From: Taibaiella sp.
Lineage (GTDB): Bacteria > Bacteroidota > Bacteroidia > Chitinophagales > Chitinophagaceae
Direction of reading: 5' to 3'
Length of the DNA: 64,000 nt
Assembly (NCBI GenBank): GCA_013815385.1
Contig: JACDGL010000011.1
Location: forward strand, 1 to 64,000
How positions within the stretch are numbered: position 1 is the stretch's first letter; each line of letters begins with the position of its first letter. Positions 54,893-63,981 of the stretch are shown one piece after another. The position numbers and the translations under genes are program-made. The notes beneath the pieces were generated by a model, which saw only the letters and a list, made by a program, of their open reading frames with translations, had not been told where the DNA came from and made no database searches.

Positions 54893-55366
54893 TTAGTAGT
54901 CCGCAGGCTGCAATGCCATACCGGTAGTTATCAGGTTGCTGCTCGCCCTTGCCAGCAATACCATGGTATTATAATTATATACACTGCATTCTGCATGTAC
55001 TATTTTCTTACCATGCCTTATCACATTTGCCTCCGCCCTCAGCACATCACCCTCTTTTATCGCATACAAGAAATCCACGTTCAGGTTCATAGAGGTATAG
55101 TGGGTTTCCGCATCCAGGCTTATTACAGCCCACCCTATTGCTTCATCTATCACCAGCGCCATCATACCACCGTGTATATTCCCAAATGGGTTAGTCATTT
55201 CTCGCTTTACGGTCAGCGATATGGCCGCCTTTCCCTTTTCAATTTCCAGCAGTGTCAGCTCCAGCCAGTTACCTGCCGCGGAACGTGAATTGGTGACCAC
55301 CTTACCCAGAAAGTTGTCTTTAAGGTATTGAAGCACACTTCCGGTACCTGTTTGCTCGTTATCCAT
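54893..55366 (-). CDS. PaaI-family hotdog thioesterase
   Basis: The 157 residues have the hotdog-fold order of the PaaI group: LELTLLEIEKGKAAISLTVK, the signature NPFGNIHGGMMALVIDEAIG with the GNIHGGMM loop, TSMNLNVDFLYAIKEGDVLR and the C-terminal VLLARASSNLI. It hydrolyses acyl-CoA thioesters, probably aromatic or medium-chain ones. The ATG at 55366 is used (MDNEQTGTG); the frame reaches 55384. A TATCTTTG promoter box sits 15 bp upstream. Confidence 0.88.
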   Translation of the reverse strand: MDNEQTGTGSVLQYLKDNFLGKVVTNSRSAAGNWLELTLLEIEKGKAAISLTVKREMTNPFGNIHGGMMALVIDEAIGWAVISLDAETHYTSMNLNVDFLYAIKEGDVLRAEANVIRHGKKIVHAECSVYNYNTMVLLARASSNLITTGMALQPADY

Positions 55367-55381
55367 AATTTCAAGAAAATG

Positions 55382-55389
55382 CAAAGATA
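55382..55389 (-). promoter_or_regulatory. TAnnTTTG promoter box of the thioesterase gene
   Basis: Minus-strand TATCTTTG, 15 bp before the ATG at 55366. Confidence 0.5.
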
Positions 55390-55414
55390 AGGATACAGTC
55401 CCCTTAAAAATAAA

Positions 55415-55443
55415 AATGCCGGAGATCTGTGATCTCCGGCATT
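55415..55443 (-). terminator. Terminator of the large T9SS type A gene
   Basis: Perfect 13-bp stem AATGCCGGAGATC (55415-55427) with GATCTCCGGCATT (55431-55443) and a 3-base loop, followed on the minus strand by a T-rich run. It lies 20 bp beyond the stop of the gene ending at 55464. Confidence 0.9.
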
Positions 55444-55463
55444 GAACAAATCAAATTAAATTT

Positions 55464-58232
55464 TTAATGCAATACTTCAAATAGCTTATTAACTATACCT
55501 AAAGAAGTAGTAGCTCTTAATATATAGCTTCCAGATGGGAATGAGCTAACATCTATAACACCTGTTTTGCTATTTACAGATCCCTTATAAACAGTAGCTC
55601 CTACACTATTCACCACTATTACATCTTTAATTTCTATACTCTTGTCACCTGATATAGTAATAGTGCTGCTGGCAGGGTTAGGATACATTGATATTGTATT
55701 ATCCTTACCGGTATTATAGATGCCTGTAGGTAATGCCCATGTCAGGGTATCATTTCCGCAGGTATTCATTAATATTACCGTCACACTTGTAGCAGGCGTT
55801 TTAAATGTATGTATTGGATTAGCTTGTGTAGAAGTATCGCCATCGCTGAATTTCCAGAAATAGCTGGTTGTATTAGCTACACCTGCTACTGTAAAGCCAT
55901 AAGTATTGCCAGCGCGTACGTAATCGATACCACTACCCTGTGGTAGAGGATTAATTATAAGGTTAATAGTATCTGCCGCACTGCAATATTTATAAACATT
56001 CACAGAATAAGTACCGGTAGTCTTCACATGTATTGCTTCTGTTGTGTCACCGGTATTCCATTGGTAGGTTGCATTAGCCACACCTGCATGTAAAAGATAC
56101 GTAGGGTTTTCACACATAGTAGCATCTGGTCCCAGGTTTACTGCAGGTGGGTTACGTACAGCTATTGCTATTGGCAACCTGCTGCCCTCACAACCTGTAG
56201 TACTATCTGTAGAAGTTACATAGAAGACAGTATCATGCGTAGGATTAGTTTGTGAAAAGGAAGTTGTACCATTAAACACAGGAGTTCCACCAGTAGGTGC
56301 ACTATACCACTTGTATTTATTAGTACCTGACGGTGTAATGCTGATGGTAGCGCTATAACCGGGGCATACAGTATCAGAATTTACAATTGGCCTATTGGGT
56401 AATGGATTTAATTTGAAAGAGCTGGTTACTGTGTCATCAAGATTAGTTGAATCTGTAGATAGTATTGTATATACTCTCAGGTTATACGCCCCCCCAGTAG
56501 GTGGAGTAATTGTACCTATATATACAACAGCAGATGCTAATGGTGCCAATGTACCTGTATATACAGTGTTAATAGAGCCGGAGGAAGGTCCGCTATAATC
56601 TGCTATTATCTTGAAATTGCTTTCGCTGTTTCGTCCAAAGTTAAGGACGCGTGCGGTAATAGTATCTACTGCACCCGCGCAGAACGTAGCACCGGCAGCA
56701 GGAGCAATGACTACAGTTGCGCCGAGATCATGGCCGGGCTGCGGAGCTATATTAATAATATAATCTTCAGTTTCGCCGGCACCATATCCTGTGCCCATAT
56801 TGTAGCAGGAATAAGAAGAAGACGCGCCCGAAGAGTTGGAGTTGCGTATACGAAGACCCGTTTTGCCGAGACGTGCGGTACTCGGTACCGTAAATGCTAT
56901 AGATCCTGCACTTAATAGACCCGTATTTACAGCGAGATATTCTGAAGTGCTATCGTTAAATGACTGGCTGTGATTATAATCTATCCACGCCATACCATAG
57001 CTGGTAGCGCCTGCATACTTCACATATAGTGTATAAGTACCACCAACTGTAAGCGTAGGCACGGTAGCGCCGGTATCTGGGAATTGTATATAATTACCTG
57101 GTAATGCAGTATGTGTAGCATTATGCAATGTGGTGCTGCTTATTGATACACTATCGATAGTAGGAGGTGTAGAACCACCTATAACAGTGTTGGTAGTTGG
57201 CAACGCACAATAACATTTGTAGAAAGTATCAGTTGTTACAGTAAATGAATTGCTGGTATCTGTTTGGCTACTGGCCAGACAGGTAGCATATACCCGGAAA
57301 TCTGTTGATGTACTGATGCTGGTAACAAGGGGGTTAACGCTGCCACCTATATTACTCCATATAGTTGTGCCTGTATTTCGCTTTTGCCACTGGAAAGAAA
57401 AACCCACATATTTCGCAAGCGCGGTATCTGTTATAGAAAAAGTAGTACCAGCACAAATATGGGTAGGGCCTTTTAAACTGCCCGCTGTAGGCATGCCAGC
57501 ACATTGGTAGTAATGATTAAGAGCTACATCATCTAAGTTTACGTCAGCACCTTCCAGGTAATAGGTAGGGCTGGCTTTAAAAATAATATTTACGTTAGTC
57601 CCATTATAGCTTGTAGGCAAAGTATCTACATACTGATACCAGCCAGATACGATTGAAGAAGAAGAATCGATTTTAACCCTGCGTAAAAAAGTACCCCCTT
57701 TTACACGAGGAGCGTTATTAACATATACAGAAACAGAATCACCCTGGTAAGATGATCCATAACCATAATATCCACCATATAATCCTTCATCCAGGTATAT
57801 CCAGTATGATACTGTACTTTGACCTGTTGAAGGAAGCGAAACAGCAGGAGAGCTTAATTCCGCGATATCCCTACCAGATGAGTATGCCGATCCATAAGTA
57901 TAAAAAGAGTTAAATGAAGCTAAGCCACTTCCGGAATGCGTAAGGGGCGCTGGTACATAATAAGATGATATACCACCGGGGCCTGCAGCATAGCTTGGAA
58001 ATGTAGTATGACTTCCCGGCGCTGAGGAATATGAGCCAAATTCCCAATTTGCCTGTGTACTACTGCAGCAATAATATCCATACGAGCTATCTGCCCATCC
58101 GGAAACTGTAGTACCATATGATAACGAAACGCTGGTATCAAAGCTATAGCTGTATAATAGCTGGGCATTGACCCGTGATGTGCCACATAGCAACAATAAT
58201 AATAGGGCTGAAAAAGTAAAAGTTTGCTTCAT
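55464..58232 (-). CDS. Large secreted GEVED/CARDB/PKD protein with T9SS type A sorting domain
   Basis: The 922 residues begin with a signal peptide (MKQTFTFSALLLLLLCGTSR, then VNAQ). A jelly-roll-like domain spans about 30-245 and an Ig-like segment follows (CAGTTFSITDTALAKYVGFS). A GEVED domain lies near 395-495 (MAWIDYNHSQSFNDSTSEYL, ending YGAGETEDYIINI). A CARDB-like domain, Ig-like repeats and a PKD domain (FWKFSDGDTSTQANPIHTFK) lead to the type A sorting domain (MYPNPASSTITISGDKS, SFPSGSYILRATTS). It is exported and anchored by the T9SS; no catalytic motif is seen. It ends at a strong terminator. Confidence 0.9.
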   Translation of the reverse strand: MKQTFTFSALLLLLLCGTSRVNAQLLYSYSFDTSVSLSYGTTVSGWADSSYGYYCCSSTQANWEFGSYSSAPGSHTTFPSYAAGPGGISSYYVPAPLTHSGSGLASFNSFYTYGSAYSSGRDIAELSSPAVSLPSTGQSTVSYWIYLDEGLYGGYYGYGSSYQGDSVSVYVNNAPRVKGGTFLRRVKIDSSSSIVSGWYQYVDTLPTSYNGTNVNIIFKASPTYYLEGADVNLDDVALNHYYQCAGMPTAGSLKGPTHICAGTTFSITDTALAKYVGFSFQWQKRNTGTTIWSNIGGSVNPLVTSISTSTDFRVYATCLASSQTDTSNSFTVTTDTFYKCYCALPTTNTVIGGSTPPTIDSVSISSTTLHNATHTALPGNYIQFPDTGATVPTLTVGGTYTLYVKYAGATSYGMAWIDYNHSQSFNDSTSEYLAVNTGLLSAGSIAFTVPSTARLGKTGLRIRNSNSSGASSSYSCYNMGTGYGAGETEDYIINIAPQPGHDLGATVVIAPAAGATFCAGAVDTITARVLNFGRNSESNFKIIADYSGPSSGSINTVYTGTLAPLASAVVYIGTITPPTGGAYNLRVYTILSTDSTNLDDTVTSSFKLNPLPNRPIVNSDTVCPGYSATISITPSGTNKYKWYSAPTGGTPVFNGTTSFSQTNPTHDTVFYVTSTDSTTGCEGSRLPIAIAVRNPPAVNLGPDATMCENPTYLLHAGVANATYQWNTGDTTEAIHVKTTGTYSVNVYKYCSAADTINLIINPLPQGSGIDYVRAGNTYGFTVAGVANTTSYFWKFSDGDTSTQANPIHTFKTPATSVTVILMNTCGNDTLTWALPTGIYNTGKDNTISMYPNPASSTITISGDKSIEIKDVIVVNSVGATVYKGSVNSKTGVIDVSSFPSGSYILRATTSLGIVNKLFEVLH

Positions 58233-58518
58233 AACTGTTTAATTAGCAATAACGTTAAAACGATCGGTATCTGTTAAATAAAACCAAAAATCTATGGCTG
58301 TAAGTTATTTTAATTTTGCTTATTAACCAAACCTTGCCTTAAGAATTTTAATTTCCTATATTATAGACTTATAATTAATAATATTGGTTGGCTTTTTAAA
58401 AAAAATCTTAAAAAAAATTTCTAAAATAATTAAATATAATATATATAATTTAGGTTGTTTAAATATATATTTTTTTAAAGATTAGTGTTTTGTTTTTTTT
58501 ATTTACGTTTGTTTCCTC
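58233..58518. other. AT-rich intergenic region before oxyR
   Basis: The 286 bp between the divergent secreted-protein gene and oxyR are very AT-rich, with long A and T runs at 58390-58420 and 58465-58500. No further gene is seen. Curved DNA of this kind would suit binding of OxyR or other regulators to the shared promoter region, but no specific operator can be named. Confidence 0.5.
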
Positions 58519-59475
58519 ATGACGATCACTCAATTGGAATATGTAGTAGCTGTAGCTACTTATAAAAGTTTTGTAGCCGCGGCAGAAAAATGTTTTGTCA
58601 CGCAGCCAACGCTTAGCATGCAGATACAGAAACTGGAAGATGAACTGAATATCAAACTTTTCGACCGCAATAAACATCCCATCGCTATTACAGCTATGGG
58701 AGTAGCTATAGTAGAGCAAGCCAAAATAGCCCTCGCAGAGTGCGAAAAGATCCAGGATCTGATACAAAGCAGTCAAAATAATCTGGCAGGTACTTTTAAA
58801 CTGGCTATAATACCCACCATAGCGCCTTATATCCTGCCCGGCTTATTGAAATCTTATGTAAAGGCCTTTCCTGATGTAAAGCTTCAGATAAAGGAAATGG
58901 AAACTGACCAGATCATCGTTGCACTACGCAATAATGAACTGGATGCGGCATTACTCAGCACCCCTCTTGAGGAATCTAACATAAAAGAATATCCTTTATT
59001 TTACGAGACATTTATTGCTTACTTCGGCACTGATGAGCCCGCTCTTAAAAAACGGCTTATAGTACCTGATGACATAGAACTGGAGCGTATATGGCTGCTT
59101 AATGAAGGGCATTGTATGCGTAACCAGATCATAAATCTATGCAGCGATCAGATAAAGCGATTGCAAGCAGACAAGCCTTACAGATATGAATCCAGCAACG
59201 TAGATACTTTACGTAAGCTGGTAGATAATAATGGAGGCCTCACGGTGCTGCCGGAGTTAGCAACCATAGATTTTAATGAAGATCAGATGGACAGGATACG
59301 GTATTTTCAGGATCCGGAACCTGTACGGGAGATAAGCCTGGTAACAAACGGCCATTTTGTTAGGTTAACATTATTGCAAAGCCTTGCAGATGAGATATCG
59401 AAATTAGTGCCCGAAAAAATGCGTGTGCAGAAAAAAAATCGTAAAGTTTTGCGTATTCAATCTGCAAAACTTTAG
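58519..59475 (+). CDS. oxyR: OxyR-type LysR-family peroxide regulator
   Basis: The 318-residue LysR regulator has the N-terminal winged HTH (QLEYVVAVATYKSFVAAAEK, FVTQPTLSMQIQKLEDELNI) and a substrate domain with the OxyR redox pair: Cys199 in LLNEGHCMRN and Cys208 in QIINLCSD, the same numbers and spacing as in E. coli OxyR. These form a disulfide on contact with hydrogen peroxide and switch on catalase and peroxidase genes in E. coli. It is divergent from the large T9SS type A gene. Its stop and that of the converging spermidine-synthase-like gene are 5 bp apart. Confidence 0.93.
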   Translation: MTITQLEYVVAVATYKSFVAAAEKCFVTQPTLSMQIQKLEDELNIKLFDRNKHPIAITAMGVAIVEQAKIALAECEKIQDLIQSSQNNLAGTFKLAIIPTIAPYILPGLLKSYVKAFPDVKLQIKEMETDQIIVALRNNELDAALLSTPLEESNIKEYPLFYETFIAYFGTDEPALKKRLIVPDDIELERIWLLNEGHCMRNQIINLCSDQIKRLQADKPYRYESSNVDTLRKLVDNNGGLTVLPELATIDFNEDQMDRIRYFQDPEPVREISLVTNGHFVRLTLLQSLADEISKLVPEKMRVQKKNRKVLRIQSAKL

Positions 59476-59480
59476 GCAAG

Positions 59481-60143
59481 TTAAGCTGGTAATTTCTGTG
59501 AAATAACTATCCTGTTAATCCCTGATTTTATAATCTTACAGCCAGGAAATACTCCCTGTATTTTCTGGAGTTGCACCTGCCATTCCCTATCATCTGCTAC
59601 TATATAATTGATTATAGAGATGCCGCCTTGATTGGTAGTATTTCTTATTTGCTTCAGAAAATCTATTTCCATTACAAACGCCGGTACCATCCTCCCTTTA
59701 AAGATATCCACTACTACCAGATCATACTTTAATACAGCATTCTTGATGTATTCCTCTGCATTGGCACACACAGGAATAGTAAGTGCTAACCTGGCCGGGG
59801 GCATTATTTCAAGCGCCATTTCAAGCACTGCTTCGTCAATTTCTACTAATGTATATTCTGGTGTATGTCCCAGTTTATCCAATATAGCAGCTCCGCTGCC
59901 AATGCCGGTACCAAGGAACAGTACATCTTTTACTGCAGATAAACTATCTATAATCTCTCTAAAAGCAATAACTAATGGCCGGTACCTTGTGCCGTCAGAA
60001 TAAAGTGCATCTTCGGTCGCCAACTGCCATTGGTTACAATAAAGGCAAAGGGATAAGGAAGGATTAAATTGTGTGGAAATATGCCTAATGGTAACCGGAT
60101 AAATATAGCTTAGTAATCGCCTGTAAAAAGGTACCTGGAGCAA
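59481..60143 (-). CDS. Spermidine-synthase-like methyltransferase-fold protein
   Basis: The 220 residues show a Rossmann fold with the SAM/dcSAM loop VLFLGTGIGSGAAIL, the acidic strand end YTLVEIDEAVLEMAL and the aspartate strand KYDLVVVDIFKGRM, as in spermidine-synthase-type proteins. It lacks clear putrescine-binding residues and the N-terminal extension, so it may be a related protein of unknown substrate. The only plausible start is a TTG at 60143, 2 bp after the plsY stop, suggesting coupling. Last gene of prmA - plsY - this. Confidence 0.8.
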   Translation of the reverse strand: MLQVPFYRRLLSYIYPVTIRHISTQFNPSLSLCLYCNQWQLATEDALYSDGTRYRPLVIAFREIIDSLSAVKDVLFLGTGIGSGAAILDKLGHTPEYTLVEIDEAVLEMALEIMPPARLALTIPVCANAEEYIKNAVLKYDLVVVDIFKGRMVPAFVMEIDFLKQIRNTTNQGGISIINYIVADDREWQVQLQKIQGVFPGCKIIKSGINRIVISQKLPA

Positions 60144-60145
60144 GG

Positions 60146-60787
60146 CTACATGTCATTTCTGCGCATCCTGCGCTTACGAAATAAGGGTACCTTGCTTTCG
60201 TTGCCATTTATCAGCCTGTTAATATTCTTGTAGTGTGTAAGTACTACCAGAAAAGCTGTAGCAATAGCAAACAGACGGTAGCTCAGCTCAGGCTCATTGA
60301 AGATAAAAAGGATAAGTAATGGGAAAGCTATACTGGCACTTATAGAACTTAGAGAAACATATCTTGTAAAGAACAGCATTAATATAAACACCACTACCAG
60401 GCTGATTGCCACCAAAGGCTGAATAGACAAGATCATCCCAAATAAAGTAGCAATGCCTTTACCACCTCTAAAGTCGGCCCATACCGGGAAAATATGTCCT
60501 ATAACAGCTGCAAGGCCAAGAAATATCTGAAGATTTACAAAAGGCTCGCTATTCCAGGCAAATGGAGAAAGCAGACATAATTTCACGGCTACAAAGCCTT
60601 TCAGCATATCTACCAGCATTACCAGAGATCCTGCTTTGGATCCTAATATCCTGAATGTATTGGTAGCACCGGCATTACCGCTGCCATGTTCCCTTATATC
60701 GATGCCATAAACTTTTTTACTAACCAAAACAGCAGTAGGAATAGACCCTATAAGATATGCCAGTACTATAAGAATTGCTATGATCAT
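60146..60787 (-). CDS. plsY: Glycerol-3-phosphate acyltransferase PlsY
   Basis: The 213-residue membrane protein has five or six membrane segments and the PlsY motifs: GSGNAGATNTFRILGSKAG (motif 1), ADFRGGKGIATLFGM (motif 2) and HYKNINRLINGNE at the end. It transfers an acyl group from acyl phosphate to glycerol-3-phosphate in phospholipid synthesis. I start it at the ATG at 60787 (MIIAILIVLAYLIGSIPTA); the frame extends to 60823 but that adds residues not typical of the family. It sits between prmA and the spermidine-synthase-like gene, transcribed together. Confidence 0.95.
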   Translation of the reverse strand: MIIAILIVLAYLIGSIPTAVLVSKKVYGIDIREHGSGNAGATNTFRILGSKAGSLVMLVDMLKGFVAVKLCLLSPFAWNSEPFVNLQIFLGLAAVIGHIFPVWADFRGGKGIATLFGMILSIQPLVAISLVVVFILMLFFTRYVSLSSISASIAFPLLILFIFNEPELSYRLFAIATAFLVVLTHYKNINRLINGNESKVPLFRKRRMRRNDM

Positions 60788-60897
60788 TATTATCCCCAAA
60801 AAGTAAGGAAACAAATATAACAAGTCCCTATCGCAAATCCTAATTTAGGTATAGACCGAACCTATATAACATATTGATACGCAATAACTGAGCCATA

Positions 60898-61716
60898 CTA
60901 TTTTTTAGCTGTAATAGCGAGCCATCCGTTCATTTCAGATACCTCTAAAATCGTAAATTCCTGCTGTTTACAAGCTGTTATCATCAACTCTTCATCAGTT
61001 TTTAATATGCCGCTTATTATCAGTGTACCAACATCCACTAGCATGGCGCGCATAATAGCAAGGTATTGTAATAATATATGACGATTAATATTAGCTATAA
61101 TAAGGTCGTATTTCTGAACAGGAATATCGTCAAGGGTACAAAGTTTCACCGCTATCACATGGCAATTATTTTTCGAAACATTCTCAATCGCATTCTCATA
61201 AGACCAATTATCATTGTCTATTGCCAATACATTTGCAGCTCCCATCTTTTCAGCTAAAATGGCTAGTATCCCGGTTCCAGTTCCAAAATCGAGTACATGC
61301 CTGCCTGAAATATCTAATTTTTGCATTTGCATTATTACCAGTTGGGTAGTAGCATGATGGCCGGTGCCAAACGACATTTTGGGAGTAATTATAATTTCGT
61401 GAGCAATATCAGTGTATGCCTTATGAAAATCTGCTCTAACAGCACAAAAACCATCAATAACAATAGGATCAAAGTTCTTTTCCCAACTCTCATTCCAGTT
61501 TTGTTCAACAAGTTCATCTACAGTGTACCCGAGGTTATGTGTACCTAATAGACTTGCCAGGGTATCAGCATTATAGTTATCTGCTGATACATAGGCACGC
61601 AGAGAACCTTCCCTCTCTTCAAACCCTTCGTACCCCTGCTCTGCCAGCAAGGCAATGAGCATCTCTCCCTGCACTGTATCATCTACCTTGATATCTACTT
61701 CTTTATAGTTGTTCAT
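60898..61716 (-). CDS. prmA: Ribosomal protein L11 methyltransferase
   Basis: The 272 residues have the N-terminal substrate-recognition domain and the class I methyltransferase core: SAM loop HVLDFGTGTGILAILAEKMG, acidic strand NVLAIDNDNWSYENAIEN, and the NI-N-x motif LIIANINRHILLQYLAIM. MSFGTGHHATTQLV precedes the SAM loop as in PrmA. It trimethylates L11. It is followed by plsY on the same strand (gap 110 bp). Confidence 0.94.
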   Translation of the reverse strand: MNNYKEVDIKVDDTVQGEMLIALLAEQGYEGFEEREGSLRAYVSADNYNADTLASLLGTHNLGYTVDELVEQNWNESWEKNFDPIVIDGFCAVRADFHKAYTDIAHEIIITPKMSFGTGHHATTQLVIMQMQKLDISGRHVLDFGTGTGILAILAEKMGAANVLAIDNDNWSYENAIENVSKNNCHVIAVKLCTLDDIPVQKYDLIIANINRHILLQYLAIMRAMLVDVGTLIISGILKTDEELMITACKQQEFTILEVSEMNGWLAITAKK

Positions 61717-61752
61717 CGCTGATCTTATTAGTCTGATTTGTGCAAAACAGAA

Positions 61753-61775
61753 AAGGTTGCAACAAGTGCAACCTT
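61753..61775 (-). terminator. Terminator of the OmpA-family gene
   Basis: AAGGTTGCA (61753-61761) and TGCAACCTT (61767-61775) form a 9-bp stem with a 5-base loop. On the minus strand it is followed by TTCTGTTTTG. It lies 22 bp past the OmpA gene stop and ahead of prmA. Confidence 0.75.
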
Positions 61776-61797
61776 CTGTAATGTATAAAAGTTGAAT

Positions 61798-63981
61798 TTA
61801 TTTTTTGTTTACGCGACTGCCAGGCTTTCCTTTTTCTGATTCAGCATCATTTTCGGTAGGCTCGTCATTCATGTTTTCATTGATCTTTAGATTTTTGTCC
61901 TGTTGATCCATAGTACCAGGCTTGGCGCTATTGTATATGATACGGCGTGTAGGTACATCGCTAACTATACGGAACTCAGTACGCCTGTTAAGCTGGCGAC
62001 CTTCCGGATTATCTTTATTACCTACAGTATTAGGAGCCGCAGGCATTTTATCACCAAAGCCCTTTGCTACCATACGGTTCTTGTCCACACCACTTTTTTC
62101 AAGGTAGTTCAATACAGCTTCCGCACGACGAATAGAAAGTGCAGCGTTGTATTTATCAGTACCCTTCGAATCCGTGAATGAGTATATCTCAACACTTAAA
62201 GATGGATTATCTTTCATGAAGTTAACTACAGAATCAAGTGAAGCCACTGACTCAGGACGCAGAATAGCTTTGTCAAAGTCATAGTAAACATTACTTACCT
62301 CAAAGCTGTGTACTATGCTATCCATGTATAGGGTAACTGTAACCGTATCATCAGGATCAGAACGTTTTACATCCATAGTGCTAACAGAAGCGCGTGTAGA
62401 TGAGAATCCCTGCTTATCGCCTGTTAGAACATAGGCCTTAGCACGGCTCATACTAAATGCAAAATTACCATCAGATGAATTAAAGGTCTTCATGTCTCCC
62501 TGCTGGTCTATCATCTTCACTACTACTTCATTTACCAGTTGTTGTGATTTACGGTTAATTACCTTACCTATAACTACAAGTCTAGGCTCAAACTGAACAC
62601 GCCAGATATCATCGCAGCAGGTAGGGTTTTTCAACGCAATAGAACCTATACGATTAGATACCAGATAAGCATCAGGTTTACCCAATGGGTCTTTAATAAA
62701 GTACAATTCATCCGCAGATGTATTGATAGGATAACCCATGTTCTTAAGGTTGTGGTAGCGCGATGGGCCACCCACTGCTGAGAACACATCAAATCCACCC
62801 ATTGTTACCCATCCGTTAGATGAGAAATACAGTGTGTTGACACGGCTATCATAATAAGGAGTGATCTCGTCATGTTCTGTATTTACCTGTTTGCCGGCAT
62901 TTTGCGGACGACGGTAGCTACCATTACGGGGATCAATGATGGAATACCATATATCATATCCACCACGGCTTTGCAGCTTACGGTTTGAAGAGAAGAACAG
63001 TACTTCCTTTTTGCCTACGTTAGCAACGAATGGCTGAGTGTTGGAGCCATCATCATTAATGCCGCCTTCCACCTCTTCAGGTTCGCTCCATTTTTCTACA
63101 TCAAAGTGAGAGACAAATATTTTACAGGTTACTTTCAGAGAATCCTCTTCAGAGCATCTTGTAAAATAAAAACGTTCGCCACCGGGGCTAAAGCTACCAT
63201 TACCTACATGCACATTACTCTTATTGAATCTACCATCCATAAACCGTATAGGCCATTGGAATGAGTCTACCTGAGCAACATGTTCCTGCTTGCGGGACAC
63301 CATAAAGCGGGACATATATTCGTCACGTTTTCTTTTATCTATTTCCACAACACTATTCTGGCGCATTGTAGAGAACAATAAAGCGGTATCGCCAAGGGGA
63401 TAAGGAGAAAGTTCAGTATATGCGCTGTTTACATTAGGTCCAGCGTTAATAACGTTTACAGGCTGCGGATCCTTTACAGAATTCATACCCATGGTACAAC
63501 CATCGATCTGTATCTGCGCAAACTTTTTCAGTTTTTTATATGTCTTTGGATTATCAGACATAAACTTCCTGAAAGTAATTATTGCAGTTTCGTACTCTCC
63601 CTGCATTTTCAGCATCATTGCCTCCTTAAAGATAGCTTCAGGATACAATTTTGGAGCAAGGGAGTATGCCTCTGCATAATAATGCGAAGCATTAACATAA
63701 TCTCTTGAATACCAATAACACTCAGCCAGCTGATACGTCAGATACGGATTACGTTCCTGTTCCTGCTTTAACTGTTGGTAATAATCAATAGCATTAAAGT
63801 AGCTACCTGCGCTAAAAAGGTTATCTGCCCAACGAAGCTTTTTATAATACGGAAGCTTTGCTACCGGATCGTTTGCCTTGTTTCTGAATTTGGCCTTCTG
63901 TGCTTGTGCTTGTGCTATTGCATTATTTTGACTAGTAACGAGTAACGTTGCTAAAATAAGGAGCAGCCAATTTTTTCTCAT
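61798..63981 (-). CDS. OmpA-family protein with TPR and PD40 domains (PorE-like)
   Basis: The 727 residues have a signal peptide (MRKNWLLLILATLLVTSQNN, then AIAQ), TPR helices (about 45-165: DNLFSAGSYFNAIDYYQQLK, ASHYYAEAYSLAPKLYPEAI), a PD40 beta-propeller (about 185-445, blades such as FSPGGERFYFTRCSEE and VLFFSSNRKLQSRGGYDIWY), a carboxypeptidase-regulatory-like domain (about 465-560) and an OmpA peptidoglycan-binding domain (SFTDSKGTDKYNAALSIRRA, ending NRRTEFRI). This is the PorE layout, which tethers part of the type IX machinery to peptidoglycan. The link to T9SS is inferred from the layout and from the many T9SS substrates in the window. Confidence 0.9.
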   Translation of the reverse strand: MRKNWLLLILATLLVTSQNNAIAQAQAQKAKFRNKANDPVAKLPYYKKLRWADNLFSAGSYFNAIDYYQQLKQEQERNPYLTYQLAECYWYSRDYVNASHYYAEAYSLAPKLYPEAIFKEAMMLKMQGEYETAIITFRKFMSDNPKTYKKLKKFAQIQIDGCTMGMNSVKDPQPVNVINAGPNVNSAYTELSPYPLGDTALLFSTMRQNSVVEIDKRKRDEYMSRFMVSRKQEHVAQVDSFQWPIRFMDGRFNKSNVHVGNGSFSPGGERFYFTRCSEEDSLKVTCKIFVSHFDVEKWSEPEEVEGGINDDGSNTQPFVANVGKKEVLFFSSNRKLQSRGGYDIWYSIIDPRNGSYRRPQNAGKQVNTEHDEITPYYDSRVNTLYFSSNGWVTMGGFDVFSAVGGPSRYHNLKNMGYPINTSADELYFIKDPLGKPDAYLVSNRIGSIALKNPTCCDDIWRVQFEPRLVVIGKVINRKSQQLVNEVVVKMIDQQGDMKTFNSSDGNFAFSMSRAKAYVLTGDKQGFSSTRASVSTMDVKRSDPDDTVTVTLYMDSIVHSFEVSNVYYDFDKAILRPESVASLDSVVNFMKDNPSLSVEIYSFTDSKGTDKYNAALSIRRAEAVLNYLEKSGVDKNRMVAKGFGDKMPAAPNTVGNKDNPEGRQLNRRTEFRIVSDVPTRRIIYNSAKPGTMDQQDKNLKINENMNDEPTENDAESEKGKPGSRVNKK

